A stretch of DNA of 34,302 bases from Phycisphaeraceae bacterium (lineage in GTDB: Bacteria; Planctomycetota; Phycisphaerae; Phycisphaerales; Phycisphaeraceae): the NCBI GenBank assembly GCA_029260655.1, contig JAJDCU010000036.1, positions 1 through 34,302 on the forward strand. Direction: 5' to 3'. This document shows positions 16,935-25,541 of the stretch, one piece after another. The position numbers were made by a program, and so were the translations under genes. The notes below the pieces were generated by a model. That model saw only the letters and a list, made by a program, of their open reading frames with translations. It did not search any database and was not told the DNA's origin. Each line of letters starts with the position of its first letter. The stretch's first letter is position 1.

Positions 16935-18354
16935 ACGCCCCTCGTCGCAGACTCAGCAGCGCCGACCACGCCAGCAGCGCGTAGACAGGGGCGTATTCAC
17001 CGATCACGATCGATGAGGGGACTTGGTACCCCTCGGGGTTGATGTGCGCAAAATAGGACGCGGCGATGGTCAGGCTGAACACCCACATCGGCAGGCTGAA
17101 CCACAAAGGCAGCAGCGCCAAAGCCCACAGCAGGTACCAGGGGTGGACGGTGCTGGATAGCAGCAGTGACGCGAGCAGGAACGCCCCGGCCGACCGCGCC
17201 GCGTCGCCCGGCTTCTTCGCTGTGACGAGTAAGATGACCACAAGCAAAATCCCGGCCATGGTGTCGACCGTGGGTTTGCTGGCGATCCACTGCGAAGCGA
17301 AGACGTAAGCCGAACCGTTAAACGCCCACTTATCGACGAAGGTCCTGGCCGTGTCCATCATGCCCGTCAGCCCGCCGTCCATCATCATAAATGGCAGGTA
17401 GACCACCGCGGCGGCCAACAACGACGCGCCGGCCGCCGCGACAACCCGGCCCTGGTATCGTTTTAGATGCCACGCCAGCGCCAGCGCGATCGGCGCGGCG
17501 ATCGGCTTCACCGCCACCGCCAGCCCAAACGCCGCCCCGGCCGCCAGGGTGAAAAACCATCTGCTGCGGGCGGTGTATTGATCCTTGTCGATCCGGGTCG
17601 AAAGCGCCAGCGCCAAAACCAACAGCACGATCCCCAGCACGTCCTGATGCCCTGTCCCGGCGGTCTCGCTGATCGCCAGGGGGTGCCAGCCATACACCGC
17701 CGCCCACCAGGCGCTGCGCCCCATCCACCGCAGTTGCCAAAGCAGGATCACCACCAACACAACGTCCAGCAGCGAAAAGCCAAGCCGAAATACCTTGTCG
17801 TGATCCGGGTCCCAGCGCTGCACCCACGCCGGGCTCGCCGACCACACACGGTCAAGCACCGAAAACGTCCACTGGCTCATCGGCTGATAGATCGTCACCA
17901 TCTGCGCGTTGTTGATCCGATCGAGAACCTGGGGCACGGGCGCGTCTTCCGGGCCCAGGTCCCCCGGCGCATGGACATACGGGTTGCCGCCGCGGGCGAC
18001 GGTTGCGCCGTCGTGGATGTACCGCCAGATATCATCGCTGAGCACGGGCTGGGTCGTCACCACCACCGCCAGCCGCGCCGTCAACGCAACCAGCAGCACG
18101 ATCCACACCGCGCAACGGCCCGACTGTTTCCAGGTTTGACCCGCCGCCTGATACAGCAAGAGCCCAAGCGTCAGCCACGACAGGGCATACACCGCCCAGT
18201 ACGGCTGCATCGGCCCAAGCAGGTCGCCGTCACCCCGCGCATCGCCCCAGACCGCCGACTGGTAAGCCAATGCCGAAACGAATAGCGCCGCCGACCCCGC
18301 CGCCAGCGTGATCCACCACCACCGGACCCTGCCTGTCTTTTGCCTGTCATCCAT
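16921..18354 (-). CDS. Multi-pass membrane glycosyltransferase, GT-C type (GT87/DUF2029-like)
   Basis: The protein is 477 aa with about ten to twelve membrane segments. The first large periplasmic loop contains SDDIWRYIHDGATVARGGNPY, matching the D-x-x-R-Y...G-x-NPY signature of polyprenyl-phosphate-sugar-dependent mannosyltransferase-like enzymes; KPIAAPIAL and STVHPWYLLWALALLPLW further on are also typical. Donor and acceptor are unknown. ATG at 18354 is preferred to an in-frame TTG at 18381; it overlaps the lipB stop by eight bases (ATGGATGA), which points to translational coupling. The 3' end overlaps the convergent lipoprotein gene by 14 bp. Confidence 0.82.
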   Translation of the reverse strand: MDDRQKTGRVRWWWITLAAGSAALFVSALAYQSAVWGDARGDGDLLGPMQPYWAVYALSWLTLGLLLYQAAGQTWKQSGRCAVWIVLLVALTARLAVVVTTQPVLSDDIWRYIHDGATVARGGNPYVHAPGDLGPEDAPVPQVLDRINNAQMVTIYQPMSQWTFSVLDRVWSASPAWVQRWDPDHDKVFRLGFSLLDVVLVVILLWQLRWMGRSAWWAAVYGWHPLAISETAGTGHQDVLGIVLLVLALALSTRIDKDQYTARSRWFFTLAAGAAFGLAVAVKPIAAPIALALAWHLKRYQGRVVAAAGASLLAAAVVYLPFMMMDGGLTGMMDTARTFVDKWAFNGSAYVFASQWIASKPTVDTMAGILLVVILLVTAKKPGDAARSAGAFLLASLLLSSTVHPWYLLWALALLPLWFSLPMWVFSLTIAASYFAHINPEGYQVPSSIVIGEYAPVYALLAWSALLSLRRGASKTP

Positions 18355-19072
18355 CACGGTGACCCACCCAAGCTGTTTCAACCACCCGGCCCATCTGCTT
18401 CACCAACCCCGTTTTCACCCTGTCCATCATCGGCGTGGCCTCGCCCAGCAGTTCACAAAGGCTCGTCACAGGCCGGCCGCCAAGGCCACAGGGGTCGATT
18501 GTCTTGAAATGCGTCAGGTCGGTTGTGACATTCAACGCCAGGCCGTGCATGGTGGTGTTCTTACGGACACGCACGCCCAGAGAGCATAGCTTCGCCAGCC
18601 CCGGTTCCAGCCCATGGTCGGACCGCTGAACCCACACCCCGGTCGCGTCGGGGTCGCGCACGCCCGCCACACCCAGGTCTTGCAGCAGATCGATCACCAC
18701 CTGCTCGAGCAGACGCATGTAGCTGCCCAGGTTCAGCCCCAACGGGTTGAGCTTGAGGATCGGGTACGCCACCAACTGCCCCGGGCCGTGGTAGGTCACG
18801 TCCCCGCCGCGGTCGGTGATCTGCACGTCGATACCCAACTCGTCCAGTTGTGCCGGCGTCGCCAGCAGGTGGTCCCATGTGCCGGTTCGGTGGCTGACCG
18901 TGACGACCGGGTCGTGCTCGACCAGCAGCAGCGTCGCGTCGGCTTGGCCTTGAGAGACGGCCCGATTCACACTGCGCTGTAGCTCAAGGGCCCTGACGTA
19001 ACCCATCCGTCCAAGGTCGTTGACCACGAGCGTGGCCGGGTTGCTCTGATCGCCTGATCCGGTCAATGACAT
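18347..19072 (-). CDS. lipB: Lipoyl(octanoyl) transferase
   Basis: The protein is 241 aa. LipB moves octanoyl from acyl carrier protein to lipoate-dependent enzyme domains, the first step of lipoate synthesis. The signature GGDVTYHGPGQLVAYPIL is present, as are the catalytic Lys in GLAKLCSLGVRV (about residue 161), HGLALNV, and the catalytic Cys195 in TIDPCGLGG followed by VTSL. The frame is open far upstream but family alignment puts the start near the ATG at 19072, which has AAGGGAG immediately before it; an ATG at 19099 is an alternative. A -10-like TATGAT lies at 19124-19129 on the minus strand. The gene overlaps the downstream glycosyltransferase and is divergent from lpxA. No lipA is in the window. 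Confidence 0.95.
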   Translation of the reverse strand: MSLTGSGDQSNPATLVVNDLGRMGYVRALELQRSVNRAVSQGQADATLLLVEHDPVVTVSHRTGTWDHLLATPAQLDELGIDVQITDRGGDVTYHGPGQLVAYPILKLNPLGLNLGSYMRLLEQVVIDLLQDLGVAGVRDPDATGVWVQRSDHGLEPGLAKLCSLGVRVRKNTTMHGLALNVTTDLTHFKTIDPCGLGGRPVTSLCELLGEATPMMDRVKTGLVKQMGRVVETAWVGHRDG

Positions 19073-19207
19073 CTCCCTTGCAATGGCACTACGGCCCATT
19101 ATGGCAAGACCCGTCGATGCCTTATCATACCGGGCTCTGCGGCCAGGCCCGACATCCGCCCAGCACGCGAACCCGGCCCCCAGGCCCCGAACCCGGAATA
19201 TGCGACC

Positions 19208-20008
19208 TTGCCCACGATCCACCCCACCGCTTTTGTCGATCCCAAGGCCGACCTGGCCGACGACGTCTCCGTTGGCCCCTACTGCATCATCGAGGGCCGG
19301 GTCACGATCGGCCCGGGCTGCCGTCTGGTCTCCCACGCCTGCCTCAAGGGGCCGCTGACCCTCGGTCAGGACAACGCTGTCTACCCCTTCGCATGCATCG
19401 GGTTCGACCCCCAGGACAGAAAGTACGGCCACGACTTCGAAGGGGTCGGCACCGTCATCGGCGACCGCAACATCCTCCGCGAATCCGTCACCGTGCACCG
19501 CGCCACCGGCGAACACCCGACCACCCTCGGCCACGACAACTACCTCATGGCCAACGCCCACGTCGCACACGACTGCAAAATCGGCAACGAATGTATCTTC
19601 GCCAACAGCGCCGTCATCGCCGGACACGTCCAGGTCGCCGACAAGGTCATCCTCGCAGGCGGCGCGGGCGTCCAGCAGTTCTGCCGCGTCGGCAGGCTCT
19701 CCATGCTCTCGGGCAACGAGGGCATCACCAAGGACCTGCCACCCTTCTGCATCGTCCATCACACCAAGCGCGTCGGCTCGCTGAACGTCATCGGCCTAAG
19801 ACGCAACGGCTACCGCGAGAATATCAAACCCCTGCAACAGGCCTTCGACCTGCTCTACAAATCCGGCCTGACCACACCCAAGGCCGCCGAACAGATCGAA
19901 CACAACCTCAGCGACGACCCACTGTGCGCCGAGCTCGCCCAATTCCTACGCACCGCCGACCGCGGCGTCACCCAGTACGCCGGGGCAGACACGATGTATA
20001 GCGCGTGA
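19208..20008 (+). CDS. lpxA: Acyl-[ACP]--UDP-N-acetylglucosamine O-acyltransferase
   Basis: The protein is 266 aa, the usual length. It attaches a 3-hydroxyacyl chain to UDP-GlcNAc, the first step of lipid A synthesis. The N-terminus PTIHPTAFVDPKADLADDV is typical and sets the start at TTG 19208. Hexapeptide repeats of a left-handed beta-helix follow. GFDPQDRKYGHDFEGVGTVIGDRNILRESVTVHRAT and NYLMANAHVAHDCKIGN (holding the catalytic His) match LpxA, and the helical C-terminal domain is complete. It stands alone, without lpxD, fabZ or lpxB nearby, and is divergent from lipB across about 135 bp. It indicates an outer membrane with lipid A-type lipid. Confidence 0.95.
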   Translation: MPTIHPTAFVDPKADLADDVSVGPYCIIEGRVTIGPGCRLVSHACLKGPLTLGQDNAVYPFACIGFDPQDRKYGHDFEGVGTVIGDRNILRESVTVHRATGEHPTTLGHDNYLMANAHVAHDCKIGNECIFANSAVIAGHVQVADKVILAGGAGVQQFCRVGRLSMLSGNEGITKDLPPFCIVHHTKRVGSLNVIGLRRNGYRENIKPLQQAFDLLYKSGLTTPKAAEQIEHNLSDDPLCAELAQFLRTADRGVTQYAGADTMYSA

Positions 20009-20030
20009 ATCCTCTCTTGGAGAGATACAT

Positions 20031-20465
20031 ATGCGTAGGCGGACAATCATCACATTATTGATCACCTCAAATGTGATCCTTCTAATGCTTCTTTTTCTTC
20101 CGGCGCGGCCCGACGCAAACGACTTACGGGATAGCTACCGCGGCATCGCAATCGGGGACCCTGAATCCAAATTGCTGCAGATGATCGACTCGCCAGATTT
20201 ATTCCTGGTTGGTGTGGCAGAGCAGACCACAGATGGTCCAACATGGACACTGGATTGGGTGCAAGACGGCCCCATCAAGTCACTACTGACGGCAGACGAC
20301 CTCAAGAAGAACGCCTTCTGGGAACAACTCGGATGGACTTATCCCGTCCATCCGTTGACTGGCCGTGTGATGGTGATCGGGGAGAGATCATTCTCTAGTA
20401 ACTACATATACGCTTATATTGACGCCTCGCAAAAGGTCGCCGCAATCTATGTGGGGGGAAGCTGA
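20031..20465 (+). CDS. Small membrane-anchored protein of unknown function
   Basis: The protein is 144 aa. ATG at 20031 has TGGAGAG about seven bases upstream. MRRRTIITLLITSNVILLMLLFLP is an arginine-led anchor or signal helix. The segment YRGIAIGDPESKLLQMIDSPDLF has the G-D-x-E-x-x-x-L-x-x-x-x-x-S-P pattern of BamE/SmpA-like small outer-membrane-assembly folds, but this is weak. The DNA is visibly richer in A and T than its neighbours. It follows lpxA by 22 bp and may be cotranscribed with it. Convergent with comEC, 16 bp apart, with no hairpin between. Confidence 0.7.
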   Translation: MRRRTIITLLITSNVILLMLLFLPARPDANDLRDSYRGIAIGDPESKLLQMIDSPDLFLVGVAEQTTDGPTWTLDWVQDGPIKSLLTADDLKKNAFWEQLGWTYPVHPLTGRVMVIGERSFSSNYIYAYIDASQKVAAIYVGGS

Positions 20466-20481
20466 ATACAAAGTTTGAATC

Positions 20482-23037
20482 CTAACGCTGCATGGTGGAA
20501 TCAACTTCCTCCAGTGTCCATATGGCGCTATTCCCATCACTTCCAATCCGCACCTGCGACATCCCATCGCGTGCGGTGATCAGGCGTGTGACATCCATGC
20601 CCTGCATAATCCCCGGCCAGCGGTCCTGGTAGAGGCGGGTTCGGCCGCAGGATTGCAGCACGACGGACGGGGCGACAGCGCTGAGCCAGGCGGGGGATGC
20701 GTCGACGATCCCGCCGTGGTGCGGCAGGTCGGTGATGTCGGCGGACAGGTCTTCCAGTTCCATCAGGTGGCCGATCGCCTCGTCCTGGATATCGCCGTTG
20801 AGGAGAATCCGTCGGCCGGCGACGTGGATGCTTAACACGACCGAGGTGTCGTTGGCGCGGTGCGAGGTGAAGTCGGCGGTCGGCCAGAGGGTTTGCAGAT
20901 CGGCTCCCCCAATCAACTGTGACCAACCGCGCGTGATCGGCTTTGGCGGCAGGCCGCGCTGTGTGAGCCCGTCGACCAGGAACGCGGTGGAGGAACCGGG
21001 ATCCTGACTGGCTTCATCGAGCAATTGCGGGGGGACGAACACCCGGCCGACGGGGATGCTGTCTACCAGGTCCAGGCTCCCGCCGAAGTGGTCGAGGTCG
21101 GCGTGCGAGAGGATCAGCGTGTCGATGCGGGTCACGCCCATGATCTTCAGCGTGGGCATGATGCTGGCGTGTGTGACGTCAAAGTATTGCTGGGAGCCGC
21201 AGTCGAACATCAGCGTGTGCCCGGGCAGTTGTAGCAGGTAGCACGAGCCATCCCCAACAGCGAACATGGTCAGCACCGCCGCGAAGACTTGGGGTTGCGG
21301 CGTCCCCAACCATCCGTCTGTCGGCCTGGCTTGTGCGATGAGCGTCCACATGACCAGCACCATCGCCACGGCGGCTAGCGCCCGGCGTCGCTCGGCAAAA
21401 ACGCCCGACAGCACCGCGACCACAACCGACACCGCCGCCACAACCCAGGCAATCGTTGGCGCACGCACCAACTCGATCGAAGCCCCCGGCCAATCCCCCG
21501 CTCGCTCGACCAGGCCCAGCATCGTGTCGGCGACCCATGCCAACGGCCCGCTGAGCACCAGTGAGGCGCTGGGCAGCGCCAGGCCAATAAGGATCTTGAA
21601 GTAGCCCACCCCAAGTAGCGCGGTGAGTACCGGCAGCGCCATCACCGATAGCAGCACCGACAACGGGTTGACCATCTGAAAGTGGTAAGCCACCAGCGGG
21701 AAGACCACGGCGAACGCGACGATGCTGACCGCCAGGTAGTCGGCGCACCATCGGCCGACCACCCAGCCGACGCCGGCGTGCCCGGTCATCACCGGCGGCG
21801 GGGGCCAGAGCCAGTCCGACACCTGGCGGACAAACACGAGCAAGCCCGCGACCGCGGCGAAGCTGAGTTGAAACCCCGGCGAGAACAAGTCGCTTGGCCG
21901 CCACAGCAGAACGACAAAGGCCGCGAACGAAAGCACCTGGGTCGGACGCACCTGTCTACCGGACGCATACGCGCCGCAAAAAAGCCCGGCCATGATCGCC
22001 GACCGCACGATCGGCACGCGCCAAGGCACGGCCAGCATGTATAGCGCCAGCACCACCAGCACGATCAGCGCGGCGCGCGGCGGATACGACACGAACAGCC
22101 GCGCCGCCAGCCAGACCAGCCCAAGCAGGATCCCCAGGTGCGCGCCGCTGATCGATAATAGATGCGCCAGGCCCACTTCCCTGAACGCCCGGCGGACCTG
22201 GCCGGTGGACCGGTCCTTGCGCCCAAGCAGCATCGTTTCGAGCAGGCCAAGCGCCGGGCTGTCGTTGTGCATCCCAAGGCGAAGCGACCCAACCGCCCGG
22301 TCCGCGCACCAACTGCGCAACGAGCGCAACGATCGCAGAAGACTCGGCATCGGGCTTACGTCGCTGACGGGTTGCCAGTTGTCGCGGTGTTTGAGTGTCA
22401 GCCGGCCGACGATGCCTTTTCGGTTCATGTACGTTTGGTAGTCAAACTCCCCGGCGTTGCGTGGCCCGGAGATCGCGCCCAGCCAGCCGGTCGCCTGGAT
22501 TAACTGCCCGGGCTGGGGGCGGTGGTCTGCCTGGTCGATCCGCACCAGCAGATCACCGGAAGCCGGGACGCTTTGGCCTTTCACCTGGACAGACTGAACC
22601 CGCAGGTCAAAGCGTGTGCCGGGACTTTCGTAACTGAACTTTGCAAACGCGCCGCGCGCCGGGTCGCCTGTCGATGCCGGCCCGATCACCTCGCCGACGA
22701 CGTGCGCCAGTTGCGACTCACGGCCGATGTAGGCTGAGAGATCATCCCCGGGGGTGTGCTGGGTATGGACGATCAGCCATGAAGCGCCCCATGCAAACAA
22801 GCACAAGGTTCCCCACGTCCGCACACCCCTTTGTCGGGCCCGGGCAAACATCCACAGGGTGACGCCTAAGCAAAGCGCCGCCGCCGCCAGCCAGGCCCAC
22901 AGCCAAGGCGCCGCGCTGCCAGCCAGGATCCCGAGCATGAGCGCACCGGCCAGGGTGGTCATCGGTCCCGGGGGCGCTGCCTGCCGGTCAAGGACGCGCG
23001 GATCGGCGGGATCAGATGTGAGGTTATCCACTGCCAC
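20482..23037 (-). CDS. comEC: ComEC/Rec2-family DNA internalization protein
   Basis: The protein is 851 aa with all three modules. An N-terminal pair of membrane helices and a soluble OB-like DUF4131 domain come first (residues about 30-220). The Competence membrane domain follows, with the signature LAHLLSISGAHLGILLGL. The C-terminal metallo-beta-lactamase-like domain has AVGDGSCYLLQLPGHTLMFDCG, the metal motif SHADLDH near residue 640, LLNGDIQ and LPHHGG. ComEC forms the inner-membrane channel for single-stranded DNA during transformation, with the C-terminal domain proposed as nuclease. The start is a GTG at 23037; ATG at 22962 is an alternative. No comEA or comF is nearby. It lies 38 bp after the DUF4159 gene in the same direction. 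Confidence 0.93.
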   Translation of the reverse strand: MAVDNLTSDPADPRVLDRQAAPPGPMTTLAGALMLGILAGSAAPWLWAWLAAAALCLGVTLWMFARARQRGVRTWGTLCLFAWGASWLIVHTQHTPGDDLSAYIGRESQLAHVVGEVIGPASTGDPARGAFAKFSYESPGTRFDLRVQSVQVKGQSVPASGDLLVRIDQADHRPQPGQLIQATGWLGAISGPRNAGEFDYQTYMNRKGIVGRLTLKHRDNWQPVSDVSPMPSLLRSLRSLRSWCADRAVGSLRLGMHNDSPALGLLETMLLGRKDRSTGQVRRAFREVGLAHLLSISGAHLGILLGLVWLAARLFVSYPPRAALIVLVVLALYMLAVPWRVPIVRSAIMAGLFCGAYASGRQVRPTQVLSFAAFVVLLWRPSDLFSPGFQLSFAAVAGLLVFVRQVSDWLWPPPPVMTGHAGVGWVVGRWCADYLAVSIVAFAVVFPLVAYHFQMVNPLSVLLSVMALPVLTALLGVGYFKILIGLALPSASLVLSGPLAWVADTMLGLVERAGDWPGASIELVRAPTIAWVVAAVSVVVAVLSGVFAERRRALAAVAMVLVMWTLIAQARPTDGWLGTPQPQVFAAVLTMFAVGDGSCYLLQLPGHTLMFDCGSQQYFDVTHASIMPTLKIMGVTRIDTLILSHADLDHFGGSLDLVDSIPVGRVFVPPQLLDEASQDPGSSTAFLVDGLTQRGLPPKPITRGWSQLIGGADLQTLWPTADFTSHRANDTSVVLSIHVAGRRILLNGDIQDEAIGHLMELEDLSADITDLPHHGGIVDASPAWLSAVAPSVVLQSCGRTRLYQDRWPGIMQGMDVTRLITARDGMSQVRIGSDGNSAIWTLEEVDSTMQR

Positions 23038-23075
23038 CGGTTCATCATACCGCCGGGCCCCAATGGTCCGAAGTA

Positions 23076-25295
23076 CTACTGGCCGGCTTGTCCATGTTCT
23101 AGAACAGGCTGCTTTTCAAACGGCTTCACCGGCAAAGACTGTGCGGCGTAGAGGAGGATGTTCGTCAGCAGGCTCCGCGCCGAATCGACGTCGTAGCCGT
23201 TGACCCCCCACCTGCGGTCGCCGAGGACACCCAACGAAAGGTCTTCGTGCGATGCGATCACAGCCGCCCGGCCCCCGACCTCGATCGCGGTCAGACGCGG
23301 CGTGTTGACCAGCCCCATGTTCAGGACACTGAAGCGTCGGTAGCCGGCCTCACGGTCGTCAAACCCCCCGGTCAACCCTACACCTGTGAGGATCGGGCTG
23401 TCCGACCCGATGGGTGCGGCCTGGGTATTGAATACCGCCTCGAGTTGGCGGATGACCTGCTCGGCGTAATCGCTTAAGCCACCGACGGACTCGACCAGGA
23501 CCGTGCCGCCGCTGCCGACGAAATCGGCCAGCGCCCGGACCTGCGCGGGGGTGAGCCGTCCCTCCCCGACACCGCCGAGATAGACCAGCGAAGCGCCCGA
23601 CCCGTTGACGTTTTCAATCGAACGGTCGTGTATCTCCAGCTCCAGGCGCGTGCGGTTAAAGAACCGGTTGCGCAGCGGCGCCCATGCCAGCGGTTCCACC
23701 GGTGGCTTACCGGGCTCGGTGTGACGCAGGACGATGAGCTTGCCAACCGGCTCGGCGTCACGGCGCTGCACGAACGGGAAGGTCAGGCGGTCGTCGACCC
23801 TGCCGAGGTCGGTGATCAGTGCGTGGAGGTTGGTCATGATCCGCCGGGCGCCGACCCGGTGTTCGAGCTTGCCGGATTGCAGGGACATCCCCCAATCGCT
23901 TGGCGCCAGGACGATCAAGTCACGGACGCCGTTGGACAAGACCCACGGCCGTTTGTTCTCAGGAAGTCCCACGGGGTAGACCAGCCCCAGCAGCGGGTGG
24001 TCCGGGCCGATGCGCTCGAAACGGTATGCCGGGTAGAGCCTGTGGGCGAGTTGGATCACCGAGTCGACAAACGGCTGGGGATCGCTATCGGGTGTCGCCA
24101 CAAGCACGCCGCCCAGATCGAGGTAGGCCTCGAGGTTCGCCATCGCTTTGGCGCTAAGATGCACCGGCCTGTCCGACGCCAGGTAGGCCACCGGCGCGTT
24201 GAGCCAAACACCCAGGTCGTCCTGGACGGCCACGACCTGCCAGTTCAGTTCCTGCTCCAACTGATCGCTCATCTTACGGGTGAGGATGTTCAGGTCGTTG
24301 GGGCGGTTGTTCCATTGTTGCCCTGTCAGGCGCAGCTTGTTGATCCAAACCGGGACGCGCCCGCGTGAAAGAAACAGCAGTGCGAACGCGGTATCGACGA
24401 CGTTGTTGTTTACCGAGCCGGAGCCTGCTTCTTCTTGTAGGATCTGCCGGGCCCCCTGGTCGAACCAATCCTTCCCGCTGAAGGTTTTGATCCCGCTGGC
24501 GAGGGCAACCCGTTCGAGCGAGGCGAGGTAGTACATCGCCCGGCTGCCGCTTGAGATGTTGCCGCCTGATTCGGCGAAGGCGTCGAGCCAAAGGATCCCG
24601 GCCTCGATCGCCTCGCTGACCTTCTGCGGGGGCCGGTGCATGCTCAGGTACAGCCGCTCCTGAGCGATGAGCAAGGCGGTCAGTCCGGCGGCGGTCATGG
24701 CTGGCGAAGACTGATCCCCCCGCGTGTAGCCCCACCCCCCGTCGGGGTTCTGGACCTCGGTGAAATGCTTGATGGTGTTGCGCCAGACCCCGCTGGCCGT
24801 CGGGCCACGGCGTTTGGCGGACTCCCACAGACCCAGCAGGCCATACTGCGTGACGGAGTGATCGAACCGGGGCCCGTTGCGTGGGCCGTAGTTAAACAGC
24901 CCGTTTTGCTGGGCTTTCAAAAGCCAGCGTGCATCGCGCGTCAGCCTGGGCCGGTACCCGTTGGGAAGCGCAGCCCAGCAGTGTGACCGTAGTGCGATGG
25001 CGTAGGTCCCGTTCATTGGGACGTCTTCAAGGAACCGGATGCCGCGCTGCATCTGCGGGTCCTGGGCGCTGAGGCCGCTTTGTAAGAGTGCGAACATCAC
25101 CAGCGCCGACTCGCCGCCGCGGTGGTATCTGCTGCTTGCGTATTGATCGTCCCAGCCCCCGGTGTCCGGGTCCTGCCGGCCAAGGAGGTAGGTTTGCATC
25201 CGGTCGATGGCGTCGCCGACTTGCGCTTCGGTCACCGCCCTGGCGTCGCCTGCCAGCAACACAAGCACGATGAGGAATGAGAGTGCCCTTGCCAT
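23076..25295 (-). CDS. Exported alpha/alpha-toroid plus DUF4159 protein
   Basis: The protein is 739 aa from the ATG at 25295, which begins a signal peptide (MARALSFLIVLVLLAGDARA); the frame extends to a GTG at 25337. Residues about 25-330 carry prenyltransferase/squalene-cyclase-like toroid repeats such as DTGGWDDQY, NPDGGWGYT and HSVTQYGLLGLW. Residues about 350-560 and 570-720 look like a DUF4159 domain: LDLGGVLVATPDSD, SLVYLGGVGEGRLTPAQVRALADFVGSGGTVLVES, and the end VNGYDVDSARSLLTNILLYAAQSLP. DUF4159 proteins are common in Planctomycetota and often lie near MoxR/von Willebrand genes; their function is unknown. Here it sits between a protein kinase and comEC in one direction. No catalytic residues can be assigned. 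Confidence 0.82.
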   Translation of the reverse strand: MARALSFLIVLVLLAGDARAVTEAQVGDAIDRMQTYLLGRQDPDTGGWDDQYASSRYHRGGESALVMFALLQSGLSAQDPQMQRGIRFLEDVPMNGTYAIALRSHCWAALPNGYRPRLTRDARWLLKAQQNGLFNYGPRNGPRFDHSVTQYGLLGLWESAKRRGPTASGVWRNTIKHFTEVQNPDGGWGYTRGDQSSPAMTAAGLTALLIAQERLYLSMHRPPQKVSEAIEAGILWLDAFAESGGNISSGSRAMYYLASLERVALASGIKTFSGKDWFDQGARQILQEEAGSGSVNNNVVDTAFALLFLSRGRVPVWINKLRLTGQQWNNRPNDLNILTRKMSDQLEQELNWQVVAVQDDLGVWLNAPVAYLASDRPVHLSAKAMANLEAYLDLGGVLVATPDSDPQPFVDSVIQLAHRLYPAYRFERIGPDHPLLGLVYPVGLPENKRPWVLSNGVRDLIVLAPSDWGMSLQSGKLEHRVGARRIMTNLHALITDLGRVDDRLTFPFVQRRDAEPVGKLIVLRHTEPGKPPVEPLAWAPLRNRFFNRTRLELEIHDRSIENVNGSGASLVYLGGVGEGRLTPAQVRALADFVGSGGTVLVESVGGLSDYAEQVIRQLEAVFNTQAAPIGSDSPILTGVGLTGGFDDREAGYRRFSVLNMGLVNTPRLTAIEVGGRAAVIASHEDLSLGVLGDRRWGVNGYDVDSARSLLTNILLYAAQSLPVKPFEKQPVLEHGQAGQ

Positions 25296-25541
25296 TTCGG
25301 CGCCTGTCTCGCAAGACTTTGCCGGGTATCTCAACACCCCGGCCGGTATCGGTTCGTTCGGTTGAGGGTTCTTGTCGTCCGCGTCGGGCTATGTGGACAC
25401 AGCCGGGGAGCAAGGCCTATGGGACCGCGGGTCTGCTTAGCGGGCGATCGCCGATCTTTGGCCTGTTGGACCAACCCCGGTTTGACCAACCGTTATTTAA
25501 CGCCGGCAACTCGGCCTGGTTTCGCACGATGCCGGCAAGAC

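Noticed and set aside
19073-19762. N-terminal extension of the lipB frame across the divergent gap into lpxA
   Set aside because: It exceeds the known LipB length and is antisense to lpxA.
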